Source: Anaerocolumna xylanovorans DSM 12503 (GTDB taxonomy: Bacteria; Bacillota; Clostridia; Lachnospirales; Lachnospiraceae). From it: a DNA stretch of 64,000 nt. Both the position numbers and the translations under genes were made by a program. Of this stretch, positions 36,082-44,858 are shown piece after piece. Every line of letters starts with the position of its first letter. Position 1 is the first letter of the stretch. Under the pieces are notes generated by a model. The model searched no databases and was not told the DNA's origin. It saw only the letters and a program-made list of their open reading frames with translations. Location: NCBI RefSeq assembly GCF_900143645.1, contig NZ_FRFD01000003.1, forward strand, positions 992,001 through 1,056,000. The letters run 5' to 3'.

Positions 36082-37263
36082 ATGGAAAAAGTAAAAAAAA
36101 CAAACCAAGCAGATAAAACAAAAAGAGAGAATCACAATAATTTTATAAAGTTAAGCAGAGTTATTGCATTAGTGGTTGCAGCAGGCATTTTATTAGCAGC
36201 CTCTTTTCTGATACCCTCCAAAAAACTTCAAAACGGAGAGCAGAATATAAAATACTATCCTGCAAAAGTTGTAGAAGTATTACAGGATAATACACAAAAG
36301 GATACTACAACAGAAGGCGTTAGAAGGGGAAGCCAGGTTATAACAATTGAAATAACAAAAGGGCCTTACAAGGATCAGACCCAGACAATAGAAAATTATT
36401 TAAGTACACTTTTTAATGTTTATGTAAAAGAAGGCAGTAAAATCATTGTAAGGGCAACTGTGTATGAAGACGGAACTAATTTCTCGGTGTACAATTATGA
36501 TAGAAGCTATTTCATTTACGGATTTGTAGGACTTTTTGCCCTGTCCCTGTGCCTGATAGGAGGAAGAAAGGGATTGATGTCTTTTATAAGCCTGGGGCTT
36601 ACCCTGATTATGGTTATAAAGATACTCCTGCCATTGTTGCTGTTAGGATATCCGGCTGTGACAGTAACCATAGGACTGATTATATTTGCAACAATCATAG
36701 GCTTTATATTGCTGGACGGAGTTAATGTAAAAACAATATCGGCTACTATCGGGACAATTACGGGAGTCGGTCTTGCTGGCTTATTGACACTTTTTGCAGG
36801 GATAGTCGGTCATATAACCGGTTTTCAGATGGAAGAAGCAGAAAACCTGGTTCTGATTGCTTCCCAGGAGGGATTAAAGGTAAAAAACCTTTTAATCTGC
36901 GGCATATTAATCGCTTCACTTGGAGCAGTAATGGATATTGCCATGAGTATTGCTTCCTCTATTCATGAATTGAAGGAGGCCAATCCCAGGCAGTCTACCA
37001 AAGAATTATTCCGTTCCGGTATGAATATCGGAAAAGATGCCATGGGAACCATGACCAATACGCTGATCCTTGCTTTTACCGGTTCTTCCCTCAATCTGCT
37101 ATTGATGATGTATTCCTATGGGATTCCCTATTCGCAGCTTATCAATACAGATATTATTGCAATAGAAATTATAAGAGGAATAGCCGGCAGCATCGGAATC
37201 ATTCTTACGGTACCCATTGTGGCCTGGTTAAGCTCAGTATTGGAAAATAAAAAGGCATTTTAA
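36082..37263 (+). CDS. YibE/F family integral membrane protein
   Basis: 393 aa. A basic N-terminus and one TM (VIALVVAAGILLAASFLI) lead to an extracytoplasmic beta-rich domain (YYPAKVVEVLQD, GSQVITIEITKGPYKDQ). About seven further TM segments follow, with GRKGLMSFISLGLTLIMV, GIVGHITGFQMEEAENL and DIAMSIASSIHELKEANP, all characteristic of the YibE/F family. The family function is unknown. The start at ATG 36082 lacks a well-spaced SD (GGGAAAGGAAC ends 16 bases before it), so initiation is uncertain; the ORF remains open upstream. Confidence 0.88.
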   Translation: MEKVKKTNQADKTKRENHNNFIKLSRVIALVVAAGILLAASFLIPSKKLQNGEQNIKYYPAKVVEVLQDNTQKDTTTEGVRRGSQVITIEITKGPYKDQTQTIENYLSTLFNVYVKEGSKIIVRATVYEDGTNFSVYNYDRSYFIYGFVGLFALSLCLIGGRKGLMSFISLGLTLIMVIKILLPLLLLGYPAVTVTIGLIIFATIIGFILLDGVNVKTISATIGTITGVGLAGLLTLFAGIVGHITGFQMEEAENLVLIASQEGLKVKNLLICGILIASLGAVMDIAMSIASSIHELKEANPRQSTKELFRSGMNIGKDAMGTMTNTLILAFTGSSLNLLLMMYSYGIPYSQLINTDIIAIEIIRGIAGSIGIILTVPIVAWLSSVLENKKAF

Positions 37264-37356
37264 ATTTTTGAAAAGGAATTGTAATCACAAACTTTCTATT
37301 GTATAATCAATGTAAACGTTTCGAAATAATTATACATAAAGAAAGGCTGCAATAAG

Positions 37357-37935
37357 ATGAAACTGCTACAGGACAGAATTAGAAGAGACGGTGTTATAAA
37401 AAGTGGGAATGTGCTAAAAGTGGATAGCTTTCTAAACCACCAGATGGATATAGAACTGTTAAACGAAGTCGGAAAAGAATTCAAAAGGATTTTTGAAGGA
37501 TATCCCATCAATAAAATACTTACCATTGAGGCTTCCGGTATCGGTATTGCCTGTATTACAGCTCAATATTTCAAAGTTCCTGTTGTATTCGCAAAAAAGG
37601 CGCAGAGTATCAATATCGACGGCGCCGTATATTCTGCTAAAATCGAATCCTTTACCCATAAAAAAACTTATGATGTCATTGTTTCCAAAAAATTTATAAG
37701 CCCTGAAGACAGAATCCTTATAATTGATGATTTTCTAGCAAATGGCTGTGCCCTGGCCGGATTAATCGATATCGTGCGCAGTGCCGGTGCAGCTGTTGAA
37801 GGCATCGGCATTGTAATTGAAAAAGGATTCCAAAGCGGTGGAGAATTAATTCGCAATATGGGAGTCAGGCTTGAATCCCTGGCTATTGTCGAAAGCATGA
37901 ACGCTGAAAACGGTACCATTGAATTTCGTGAATAG
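37357..37935 (+). CDS. xpt: Xanthine phosphoribosyltransferase
   Basis: Salvages xanthine to XMP using PRPP. 192 aa, the normal Xpt length: MKLLQDRIRRDGVIKSGNVL, SFLNHQMDI, TIEASGIGIACITAQYF, PVVFAKKAQSINIDG, the PRPP motif ILIIDDFLANGCA, and GIGIVIEKGFQSGGE at the C-terminus. SD GAAAGG precedes the ATG. Only 93 bases separate it from the YibE/F gene and I see no purine riboswitch. It is followed by a clean terminator. Confidence 0.95.
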   Translation: MKLLQDRIRRDGVIKSGNVLKVDSFLNHQMDIELLNEVGKEFKRIFEGYPINKILTIEASGIGIACITAQYFKVPVVFAKKAQSINIDGAVYSAKIESFTHKKTYDVIVSKKFISPEDRILIIDDFLANGCALAGLIDIVRSAGAAVEGIGIVIEKGFQSGGELIRNMGVRLESLAIVESMNAENGTIEFRE

Positions 37936-37952
37936 AGTTGTTAGGAGACAAG

Positions 37953-37985
37953 AAAATCCGCTTCGATAAAAAGAGCGGATTTTTT
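37953..37985 (+). terminator. Terminator after xpt
   Basis: AAAATCCGCT (37953-37962) pairs with AGCGGATTTT (37973-37982), with the T run extending to about 37985. Confidence 0.9.
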
Positions 37986-38034
37986 ATGCTTGCTTTTTTG
38001 CTGCTGTAAAACAAACCGTAGATTGAATCAATGT

Positions 38035-38091
38035 GGGTGTCTCAAAAGTCTTCCAATCTCATGACTGGCTAAGCTGACTTTTAAGACACCC
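38035..38091 (+). repeat. Palindromic intergenic element before the ABC exporter genes
   Basis: GGGTGTCT (38035-38042) with AGACACCC (38084-38091); inside, AAAAGTC (38044-38050) pairs with GACTTTT (38076-38082), one mismatch between the blocks. It has the same GGGTRTSTC-AAAAG pattern as the hairpin at 7714-7758. The SD and ATG of the next gene follow within 20 bases. It could be a scattered terminator-like repeat or a leader structure. Confidence 0.5.
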
Positions 38092-38108
38092 TGGGAAAAG
38101 AGGGCACT

Positions 38109-39857
38109 ATGAAACATATATTTACCTACATAAAACCATATGGACTTCGTATGCTGTTGGGCTTTTTGATAAAAGTTATGGGAACTTTTATGGACTTGGG
38201 GCTTCCATGGGTACTGGCATATATTATCGATGAGGTAATACCCTTAAAGGAAATCAAATACATTCTTTTATGGGGAGTATTAATGCTTTTCCTGTCGATA
38301 GGAGCCAGAGAATTTAATATTACTGCCAACCGGATGGCTTCCAGAGTAGCAGGAGATACCGTAAAAAGGCTCCGCCATGACTTGTTTCAGAAGATAGAGC
38401 AGCTTTCAGGCGCACAGGTAGATTACTTCTCCATCCCTTCTTTAATTTCCCGAATGACTTCCGATACCTACAATATCCATCAAATGGTCAGTATGATGCA
38501 GAGACTTGGCGTGAGGGCACCGATAATCCTGGTTGGCGGTACAATACTAACCTTTACCTTAGAGCCAGTGCTTACTCTGGTATTGGTAGGGATTCTTCCT
38601 CTGCTTGGTATAACTGTGTACATAGTTTCCAAAAAAGGTATTCCTTTGTATTCCAAGAGTCAGGCATCTGCTGATAAAATGATTCGTATTGTAAGGGAAA
38701 ATGTAAATGGCATACGGGTTATCAAAGCATTATCCAAATCAGAGCATGAAAAGCAGCGTTTTAAAAGTTCAAATGAAGAAGTGGCAGGCAATGAATTAAA
38801 AGCCGGGGCAACCATGGCTGCAATCAATCCGGTTATGAATCTCTTGCTTAATGGAGGACTTACGCTGGTAGTTATAATAGGTGCATACCGTGTTAACAGC
38901 GGTGCTTCCGAAGTCGGTAAAATTGTTGCGTTTCTTTCCTACTTTACAATGATTCTGAATGCGATGCTTATGATAACCAGAATCTTTGTGTCCATATCAA
39001 AAGCAAATGCTTCTGCAAACCGAATATTTGCTGTCTTGAATATGGAAGAGGATTTAAAGGTGTGTGAAGAGCTGGAAGAAGAAAAGGAATCGGATTCCCA
39101 TATCTCTTTTCATGATGTTACCTTTTCCTATCCGCAGGAGCAGGAAGAAAAGGACGAAAAAGATGAGTCTACAAATGTAGAAAGTATAAGTTTTCAGATA
39201 AAAAAAGGAGAATCTTTAGGTATTATAGGAGCCACGGGTTCCGGGAAGACCACTTTATTAAACCTTCTTTTGCGGTTTTATGACATAGAGAAGGGTGCCA
39301 TCTATATAAACGGAAAAAATGTTAAGAGCTTTTCCCTTAAGAACTTAAGGAAAAAGTTCGGTATAGTGTTCCAGAATGATGTGATATTTGCCGATACCAT
39401 AGCCGGTAATATTGATTTTAACCGTAATATTACAAGGGATAGAATAGTAGAAGCGGCCAAAGATGCGCAAGCGGCAGACTTCATTGATCAACTGAAAACA
39501 AAAGAAAAAGACGGTTATGAATATGCTGTTGCCATTAAGGGAGCTAATTTAAGCGGCGGGCAAAAGCAACGGCTGTTAATTGCCAGAGCCCTGGCTGCAA
39601 AACCTGAAATACTGGTACTGGATGACTCCTCCAGTGCCTTAGATTATAAGACGGATGCTAACTTACGTATAGCACTGCGAAAACATTATCAGAATACGAC
39701 TACCATTATGATAGCACAAAGGATAAGTTCAATAATGAGTATGGATCATATTCTGGTTATGGAAGACGGAAAAATGATTGGGTATGGAAAGCATGAAGAA
39801 TTATTAAACGGCTGTCCTGTTTACAGTGAGATATACCAGTCACAAATGGGAGAATAG
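38109..39857 (+). CDS. ABC exporter half-transporter (degenerate catalytic site)
   Basis: 582 aa type IV exporter: six TM helices (residues about 1-310), then a nucleotide-binding domain with Walker A GATGSGKTT, Q-loop VFQNDVIF, canonical signature LSGGQKQRL and Walker B LVLDDSSSALD. The residue after the Walker B Asp is Asp instead of the catalytic Glu. This is the hallmark of the non-hydrolysing site in heterodimeric exporters such as TM287/288 or BmrCD. A charged insertion (QEQEEKDEKDES) precedes the P-loop. Its partner begins 37 bases downstream. Substrate unknown; drug or lipid export is usual for this class. Confidence 0.93.
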   Translation: MKHIFTYIKPYGLRMLLGFLIKVMGTFMDLGLPWVLAYIIDEVIPLKEIKYILLWGVLMLFLSIGAREFNITANRMASRVAGDTVKRLRHDLFQKIEQLSGAQVDYFSIPSLISRMTSDTYNIHQMVSMMQRLGVRAPIILVGGTILTFTLEPVLTLVLVGILPLLGITVYIVSKKGIPLYSKSQASADKMIRIVRENVNGIRVIKALSKSEHEKQRFKSSNEEVAGNELKAGATMAAINPVMNLLLNGGLTLVVIIGAYRVNSGASEVGKIVAFLSYFTMILNAMLMITRIFVSISKANASANRIFAVLNMEEDLKVCEELEEEKESDSHISFHDVTFSYPQEQEEKDEKDESTNVESISFQIKKGESLGIIGATGSGKTTLLNLLLRFYDIEKGAIYINGKNVKSFSLKNLRKKFGIVFQNDVIFADTIAGNIDFNRNITRDRIVEAAKDAQAADFIDQLKTKEKDGYEYAVAIKGANLSGGQKQRLLIARALAAKPEILVLDDSSSALDYKTDANLRIALRKHYQNTTTIMIAQRISSIMSMDHILVMEDGKMIGYGKHEELLNGCPVYSEIYQSQMGE

Positions 39858-39893
39858 CCCAATAAAAGGATAGAAGAGGCGGTGAATAATAAA

Positions 39894-41696
39894 TTGAGTA
39901 ATTCTTTTATAAAAAAACCAAAGCTGAATAAACAGGAAAAGGTGCAAAAAGAAAAACCGAAAGATGCAAAGGCTGTGATAAAACGGCTTAGCCGGTATCT
40001 TATGGAGGAAAAGTGGAAGATAATACTTGCGATACTGCTTACGGTTATAGGGAATATACTTGCGCTCATTGGCCCCATGCTTTCAGGGTATGCCATTGAT
40101 GCAATTGAGCCCGGCAAAGGAAAAGTAATCTTTGAAAAGGTTTTCTACTATGGTAGTCTTATGATAATACTATACGTTTTTTCTGCTCTCTTTTCCTATC
40201 TGCTAAGTATTGTGATGCTGCATATCAGCCAGAAGGTTACAAGAAGGATGAGGGACGATGTATTTACAAGGCTTACAGAACTGCCGGTTAACTTCTATGA
40301 TACAAGGCAGGCAGGAGATATTATAAGCCGTATATCCTATGACATTGATGTTATCAGCACCTCGCTGTCTACAGATGTAGTTCAGATAATGGCCAGCGTC
40401 ATAACCGTTATCGGTTCTCTTATAATGATGATAATGATATCGCCAGTTATGGTTTTTGTAATGCTTGTAACTATTCCGCTCTCTATTCTTTATACCCGTT
40501 ATATGTCGGGAAGGGTAAGACCCCTGTTTTCGATTAGGTCTGAGAAACTCGGAAATCTAAACGGCTTTGTAGAAGAGATGGTATCAGGTCAAAAGACTAT
40601 CAGAGCATATGCAAGAGAAGAAGTAATTCAGGATAAATTTGATACGATTAATAATGAAGCTATTGAGGCATATTATAACGCGGACTACTATAGTAGTATT
40701 GTGGGTCCGACTGTTAATTTTATTAATAACCTTTCTTTATCTTTAGTAACAGTATTTGGAGCTGTACTGTTCTTGTTAGGAGACCTAAGTCTGGGAAGTA
40801 TTTCTTCCTTTATTCTTTATTCCAGAAAGTTCTCCGGGCCTATAAATGAAGCAGCAAATATTGTCAGTGAGCTTCAGTCGGCTGCGGCGGCTGCAGAGCG
40901 GGTATTTAAGATACTGGATGAAGAACCTGAGAAAACAGATGCAGCGGAGGCAAAAGACTTAGAGGTAGAAAAGGGGAAGGTAATTCTTAAGGACGTAACC
41001 TTTGGTTACTTAAAAGACAAAACCATAGTAAAGAATTTTAATATGGAGGCAAAGGAGGGAAATCTGATTGCAATCGTTGGTCCCACAGGAGCGGGAAAAA
41101 CAACGATAATCAATCTCTTGATGCGTTTTTACGATATTAACAGCGGCAATATCACCATAGACGGTCAAAACATAGGAGAAGTCACAAGAAAAAGCCTAAG
41201 AAGAGCTTATTCGATGGTATTACAGGATACATGGGTATTCCATGGAACAATTTTTGAAAATATTGCCTATGGAAAAGAAAATGCTACCATGGAGGAGGTT
41301 GTGGAAGCTGCCAAGGCTGCCAAAATCCATTCCTACATTAAAAAACTGCCCAATGGTTATAACACAATCCTGGATGAAGACGGTATCAATATGTCAAAGG
41401 GGCAAAAGCAGCTCTTAACCATAGCAAGGGCAATGCTAATGGATTCAAAGATTCTGATACTGGATGAAGCCACTTCAAATGTAGATACCCGGACAGAGAT
41501 CCAGATACAGGCTGCCATGCGCAAACTTATGGAGGATAAGACCTGTTTTGTCATCGCCCACAGGCTGTCAACCATTAGAAATGCAGATCTTATTCTGGTG
41601 GTGAACGACGGAAATGTAGTGGAACAGGGAAGGCATGCAGAGCTTATGGATAAGAAGGGATTCTATTATCAGATGTATTCTTCACAATTTGTATAG
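39894..41696 (+). CDS. ABC exporter half-transporter (partner, with catalytic Glu)
   Basis: About 600 aa with a lysine-rich N-terminal extension (KKPKLNKQEKVQKEKPKD), six TM helices, then Walker A GPTGAGKTT, Q-loop VLQDTWVF, a modified signature MSKGQKQLL and Walker B LILDEATSNVD with the catalytic Glu. The altered signature pairs in the dimer with the degenerate site of the upstream partner, leaving one competent ATPase site. Start: AGGCGGTGA (39877-39885) is 8 bases before TTG 39894, better than GTG 39882, which lies inside that SD. Confidence 0.92.
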   Translation: MSNSFIKKPKLNKQEKVQKEKPKDAKAVIKRLSRYLMEEKWKIILAILLTVIGNILALIGPMLSGYAIDAIEPGKGKVIFEKVFYYGSLMIILYVFSALFSYLLSIVMLHISQKVTRRMRDDVFTRLTELPVNFYDTRQAGDIISRISYDIDVISTSLSTDVVQIMASVITVIGSLIMMIMISPVMVFVMLVTIPLSILYTRYMSGRVRPLFSIRSEKLGNLNGFVEEMVSGQKTIRAYAREEVIQDKFDTINNEAIEAYYNADYYSSIVGPTVNFINNLSLSLVTVFGAVLFLLGDLSLGSISSFILYSRKFSGPINEAANIVSELQSAAAAAERVFKILDEEPEKTDAAEAKDLEVEKGKVILKDVTFGYLKDKTIVKNFNMEAKEGNLIAIVGPTGAGKTTIINLLMRFYDINSGNITIDGQNIGEVTRKSLRRAYSMVLQDTWVFHGTIFENIAYGKENATMEEVVEAAKAAKIHSYIKKLPNGYNTILDEDGINMSKGQKQLLTIARAMLMDSKILILDEATSNVDTRTEIQIQAAMRKLMEDKTCFVIAHRLSTIRNADLILVVNDGNVVEQGRHAELMDKKGFYYQMYSSQFV

Positions 41697-41829
41697 AAAA
41701 GAAAGGACCATATCCAATTATATTAAAATTAGGACTTGCCAATAACGGTATTTCTTAGTAAAATATATTAGGTTGCCACAAATTAAACGGATGGAAAATG
41801 TGTAAAAGCACAGAGCTGTGAGGTCTGAT

Positions 41830-41900
41830 TTGAAAAATGCGGTGCATTTTTCAATTTCTATTTGGGCAGTATCGCAGGCAAGCCTGCGATATGCATAGGG
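41830..41900 (+). repeat. Two-hairpin intergenic repeat, copy B (before holA)
   Basis: Hairpin 1: TTGAAAAATGC (41830-41840) with GCATTTTTCAA (41844-41854), 11 bp. Linker TTTCTATTTGGGCAGTA. Hairpin 2: ATCGCAGGC (41871-41879) with GCCTGCGAT (41882-41890), 9 bp. Tail ATATGCATAGGG. It matches copy A at 17909 in linker and tail, while stem bases differ in compensating pairs. The holA ATG follows 7 bases after the element. Confidence 0.72.
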
Positions 41901-41906
41901 ATTAAT

Positions 41907-42884
41907 ATGAAAAATATCAAAGAACATATCAGGCTTGGACAATTTAAACCGGTATATCTCTTATACGGTACAGAGGGCTATTTGAAAAGGCTGTATAAGG
42001 ACAAATTAAGAACTGCTATTCTTGCAGATAGCAATGAGATGAACTATTCCTACTTTGAAGGAAAAGGAATAGACACCTTAAAGGTGAGAGCGGCAGCAGA
42101 AACCCTTCCCTTTTTCAGTGACAGGCGTCTTATTGTAATAGAAAACAGCGGATTGTTTAAGAGCCAAAGTGACTTAGCGGATTATATCAAAGAAATACCG
42201 GAGACTACCCATATTATTTTTGTGGAAGCAGAAGTAGATAAAAGGAACCGTCTTTACAAGGCAGTAAAGGATTGCGGCACCATATCGGAAATGAGCAGCA
42301 TGGATGAGGCTAATCTCAAGCTTTGGATTGCCACTCTTTTAAAGCAGGAACAAAAGAAGATTACGGAAGAAAGCATTCTCTATCTTCTTGGCAAGACCGG
42401 AACAGATATGGATAATATCAGCAATGAGGTGGAGAAGCTGATATGTTACACCGGTGACAGAGACATTGTAACCAGCCAGGATATTGAGGAGGTATGTACC
42501 TCACAGATATCCGGTAAGATATTTCTTATGGTAGAAGCGATCGGAAACAGGAGACAGAAGCAGGCTTTGGATTTGTATTATGATTTGTTGGCATTGAAAG
42601 AAAAACCAATGTCTATCATGTTTCTGGTATCCAGACAGTTTAATATACTTCTTCAGGTAAAGAATTTGCTTTCATTAGGCTTTCATAACAATTCTATCAG
42701 CGAGAAGACGGGTTTAATGCCATTTACTATCGGAAAGTATGTAACCCAATGCAAGAACTTTACAGAAAAGACCCTGAAAGAAGCACTTACCTGCTGTATC
42801 GATCTGGAAGAACAGGTAAAAACAGGAAAAATGCAGGATAGCATCGCAGTAGAATTAATAATTGTCAAGTTTAGCGCTGCTTAG
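41907..42884 (+). CDS. holA: DNA polymerase III delta subunit
   Basis: Clamp-loader subunit that opens the beta clamp. 325 aa: KEHIRLGQFKPVYLLYGTEG at the N-terminus (B. subtilis YqeN-like), ETLPFFSDRRLIVIENSG, THIIFVEAEVDKRNRLYKAV, the domain II helices, and C-terminal ALKEKPMSIMFLVSRQFNIL and the IDLEEQVKTGKMQDSIAVE segment. ATG 41907 is chosen; the upstream in-frame extension runs through the repeat element. Its SD (TAGGGAT, the tail of the repeat) is weak, so the repeat itself may supply the ribosome binding site. Confidence 0.93.
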   Translation: MKNIKEHIRLGQFKPVYLLYGTEGYLKRLYKDKLRTAILADSNEMNYSYFEGKGIDTLKVRAAAETLPFFSDRRLIVIENSGLFKSQSDLADYIKEIPETTHIIFVEAEVDKRNRLYKAVKDCGTISEMSSMDEANLKLWIATLLKQEQKKITEESILYLLGKTGTDMDNISNEVEKLICYTGDRDIVTSQDIEEVCTSQISGKIFLMVEAIGNRRQKQALDLYYDLLALKEKPMSIMFLVSRQFNILLQVKNLLSLGFHNNSISEKTGLMPFTIGKYVTQCKNFTEKTLKEALTCCIDLEEQVKTGKMQDSIAVELIIVKFSAA

Positions 42885-42966
42885 CAGAGAAATTTTTAAT
42901 TTATTTTGAGAGATCAATTCTTCTTTAACTAATACATCGTATCGGTGAAGAATGATTTATATATTT

Positions 42967-43047
42967 GGAGATGTATCGAAGAGGCCGTAACGAGCTTGAC
43001 TCGAAAGCTAATAGTTTTCGTGGAACTTTGGTAACTCCAACACCGCA
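42967..43047 (+). pseudogene. Degenerate tRNA-Ser-like remnant (T-arm and 3' acceptor missing)
   Basis: GGAGATG (acceptor 5' strand), TATCGAAGAGGCCGTAACGA (D-arm with GG in the loop), then CTTGACTCGAAAGCTAAT in the place of an anticodon arm with CGA. A long variable-arm-like segment follows (GTGGA/TCCAAC). The anticodon stem does not close, and no TTCGA T-loop or 3' acceptor strand follows. It lies 130 bases before the intact tRNA-Ser(CGA), which it does not closely match. It could be the relic of an old integration or a structured RNA unrelated to tRNA. Confidence 0.45.
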
Positions 43048-43179
43048 TGAATACTGGATTTTTGGATTTTGACTGAAACATTTTCTTTCGTGTTTCTTTC
43101 CAGTTTTCTTTCCTACTTCTTGGACTTAGATGGAATGTGGTACCATCGTCTAAATGAGTCCGGATTAAAAAATTAAAAT
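43048..43179 (+). other. Spacer before tRNA-Ser, one hairpin
   Basis: GGACT-TAGATGG (43122-43133) pairs with CCATC-TCTA...AGTCC (43143-43161) with a bulged G and a few unpaired bases. No T run and no gene. The rest is T-rich and unremarkable. Confidence 0.4.
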
Positions 43180-43266
43180 GGAGAGTTGTCCGAGTGGTCG
43201 AAGGAGCTGGTCTCGAAAACCAGTGTACCAGTGGTACCTAGGGTTCGAACCCCTAACTCTCCGCCA
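43180..43266 (+). tRNA. tRNA-Ser (anticodon CGA)
   Basis: Acceptor GGAGAGT (43180-43186) pairs with ACTCTCC (43256-43262), discriminator G, encoded CCA at 43264-43266. The anticodon stem CTGGT/ACCAG holds the loop CTCGAAA, anticodon CGA reading UCG. A long class II variable arm (GTACCA/TGGTAC) and a T-arm with GGTTCGAACCC are present. It is the probable attachment gene of the adjacent ICE. Confidence 0.96.
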
Positions 43267-43312
43267 AACATCCCAATGGGTGTGCTTTGAGAGGTAGCCC
43301 ATTGTTACGGAG

Positions 43313-43345
43313 GGAGTTGTCAGTTAACACTGATAACTCCTTTTT
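43313..43345 (+). terminator. Terminator downstream of tRNA-Ser
   Basis: GGAGTT-TCAG pairs with CTGA-AACTCC (43313-43340), followed by TTTTT. A second hairpin, CAATGGG/CCCATTG, lies before it (about 43274-43303). Both are inside the left end of the ICE if the tRNA 3' end is the attachment site. Confidence 0.75.
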
Positions 43346-43421
43346 AAATTTTACCATTGTTGACCCTCCGGGTATCATATTCCTTCTGGGAAGCGATTAC
43401 AAATCCCTCCATTCTACTTAA

Positions 43422-44774
43422 CTATATTGCGACTAAGCGCAACGGGGTTACTATCTCTTTCGTATCTTCATCCTTTTTCCCAGCACTTTGATTAGGCTTA
43501 CCTGGATCGGGTGTCGGTCCGGGTAATGCCCCGAACAGACCGGTGCTCAATCGCTCTGCGGATACCAGCATAGATTCCTCCATATCCAGATGTGCATAAA
43601 GGTTCGCAGTGGTTCCATAGTCGCTATGTCCCAACCAGGCTTGGATTTCCTTCATAGAGACTCCGTTTCGCAGTAACAGGCTCGCACAACTGTGCCGGGT
43701 ATCATGGAACCGGATATGCCGTAAACCGTTCTTTTCCAGGAACTTTTTGAAGGTTGATGAGATATAGTCCGGCTTGATGAGTTCTCCGATTTCATTGACA
43801 TAAATATACCCTAGATATTTACGGTTGTAGGAATTGCCAAACAGCCGGCGGTGTTCTTTTTGCTGTTCCTTCATGGCCAATAGCTTATCGCGGAATAAGG
43901 GGATAAGCGGAAGCGTTCTCATGCTGGATTTATTTTTTGCCTTGTCTTTTGCATAGCATACTCTTTTTTGACCTTTGCGCTGGAATGTCGTGACGGTGTG
44001 GGCAATCGTAAACAGGTTTCGGTCAAAGTCAAAGTTCTGCCACTTCAGTCCAACGATTTCACTTCTGCGAAGCCCATAGAACAGACCGAACAGAACCGCG
44101 AGTTCCAGCCAGGTACCTCCTGCCAGTCGTATACACTCCATTGCCTCTTCTGGAAGATAAAAGCTGCCAACGAATTTATCCGTCTTGGGGCGCTGCTTGT
44201 GGGCGGCGTTCTTTCCTACTAATCCGTCTCCCATAGCCACTTCCAGTGCATTATGAATATTGCTATGGTAGTGTACGACAGTAGTTCCTTTTTTACTGCC
44301 TTTCCCATGTTCAGGGTCTCCGATACGTTCAAACCTATAGTATTCACGGAGATGTTTGGGCTCTAACTGTGACAATGTCAGGCCGAGTTCTTTAAAATAC
44401 GGGTAGATATGATTTTCAACCGACTCACAATATCCCGCAAAGGTTACCGGATCAACCTCTGTTTCCTTGTAGGAGAGCCAGTACAGCATATAATCCGCAA
44501 ACAGCATATCACCGGTGTGAGATACAACAGTACAGCTTTGCTCCAGAATCGACGGAGAGACTATTTCCTCAATCTCTGAAATCAGTTCTCCATATTCATT
44601 GTAAAGGACTCGAAATTCATCTAGTTTTTTCTCGGCTGGTCGTTTGTTTCCTTTCTTTACTGGTAAATCGGTTGGAACCCATTTTGGAAAGCGTTTACCG
44701 TCATGGTGTTTGCAATTCAAAACGGCATAATATTTTCCGCCTTTTTCTTGTAGATGTCCCGCTAACATAATCAA
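43422..44774 (-). CDS. int: Tyrosine recombinase (ICE integrase)
   Basis: 450 aa. An N-terminal arm-type and SAM-like core-binding region (ADYMLYWLSY, LREYYRFERI) is followed by the catalytic domain. Catalytic residues are visible: Arg236 in YGLRRSEIVGLKW, His357 and Arg360 in FHDTRHSCASLLL, His383 in WLGHSDYGTTANLY and nucleophile Tyr393. Start: TTG at 44774 is 6 bases after AAAGGAG; an ATG three codons on is possible. Its 3' end points to the tRNA-Ser, the expected position for an integrase at attL. It should catalyse integration, and excision together with Xis. Confidence 0.93.
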   Translation of the reverse strand: MIMLAGHLQEKGGKYYAVLNCKHHDGKRFPKWVPTDLPVKKGNKRPAEKKLDEFRVLYNEYGELISEIEEIVSPSILEQSCTVVSHTGDMLFADYMLYWLSYKETEVDPVTFAGYCESVENHIYPYFKELGLTLSQLEPKHLREYYRFERIGDPEHGKGSKKGTTVVHYHSNIHNALEVAMGDGLVGKNAAHKQRPKTDKFVGSFYLPEEAMECIRLAGGTWLELAVLFGLFYGLRRSEIVGLKWQNFDFDRNLFTIAHTVTTFQRKGQKRVCYAKDKAKNKSSMRTLPLIPLFRDKLLAMKEQQKEHRRLFGNSYNRKYLGYIYVNEIGELIKPDYISSTFKKFLEKNGLRHIRFHDTRHSCASLLLRNGVSMKEIQAWLGHSDYGTTANLYAHLDMEESMLVSAERLSTGLFGALPGPTPDPGKPNQSAGKKDEDTKEIVTPLRLVAI

Positions 44775-44858
44775 TCATTACTCCTTTCAGCGGTTATTCC
44801 ACCTACCATTGACATATTATATTATACTACTTTTCGATAGCAAACTACAACAACTCAT

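Noticed and set aside
37264..37356. Possible purine riboswitch before xpt
   Set aside because: The 93-base spacer is too short and lacks the conserved loop sequences of the guanine/xanthine aptamer.
43048..43179. Search for a functional T-arm completing the tRNA-like sequence at 42967
   Set aside because: No TTCGA-type T-loop or CATCTCC acceptor partner was found before the intact tRNA, so it is not called as a functional tRNA.
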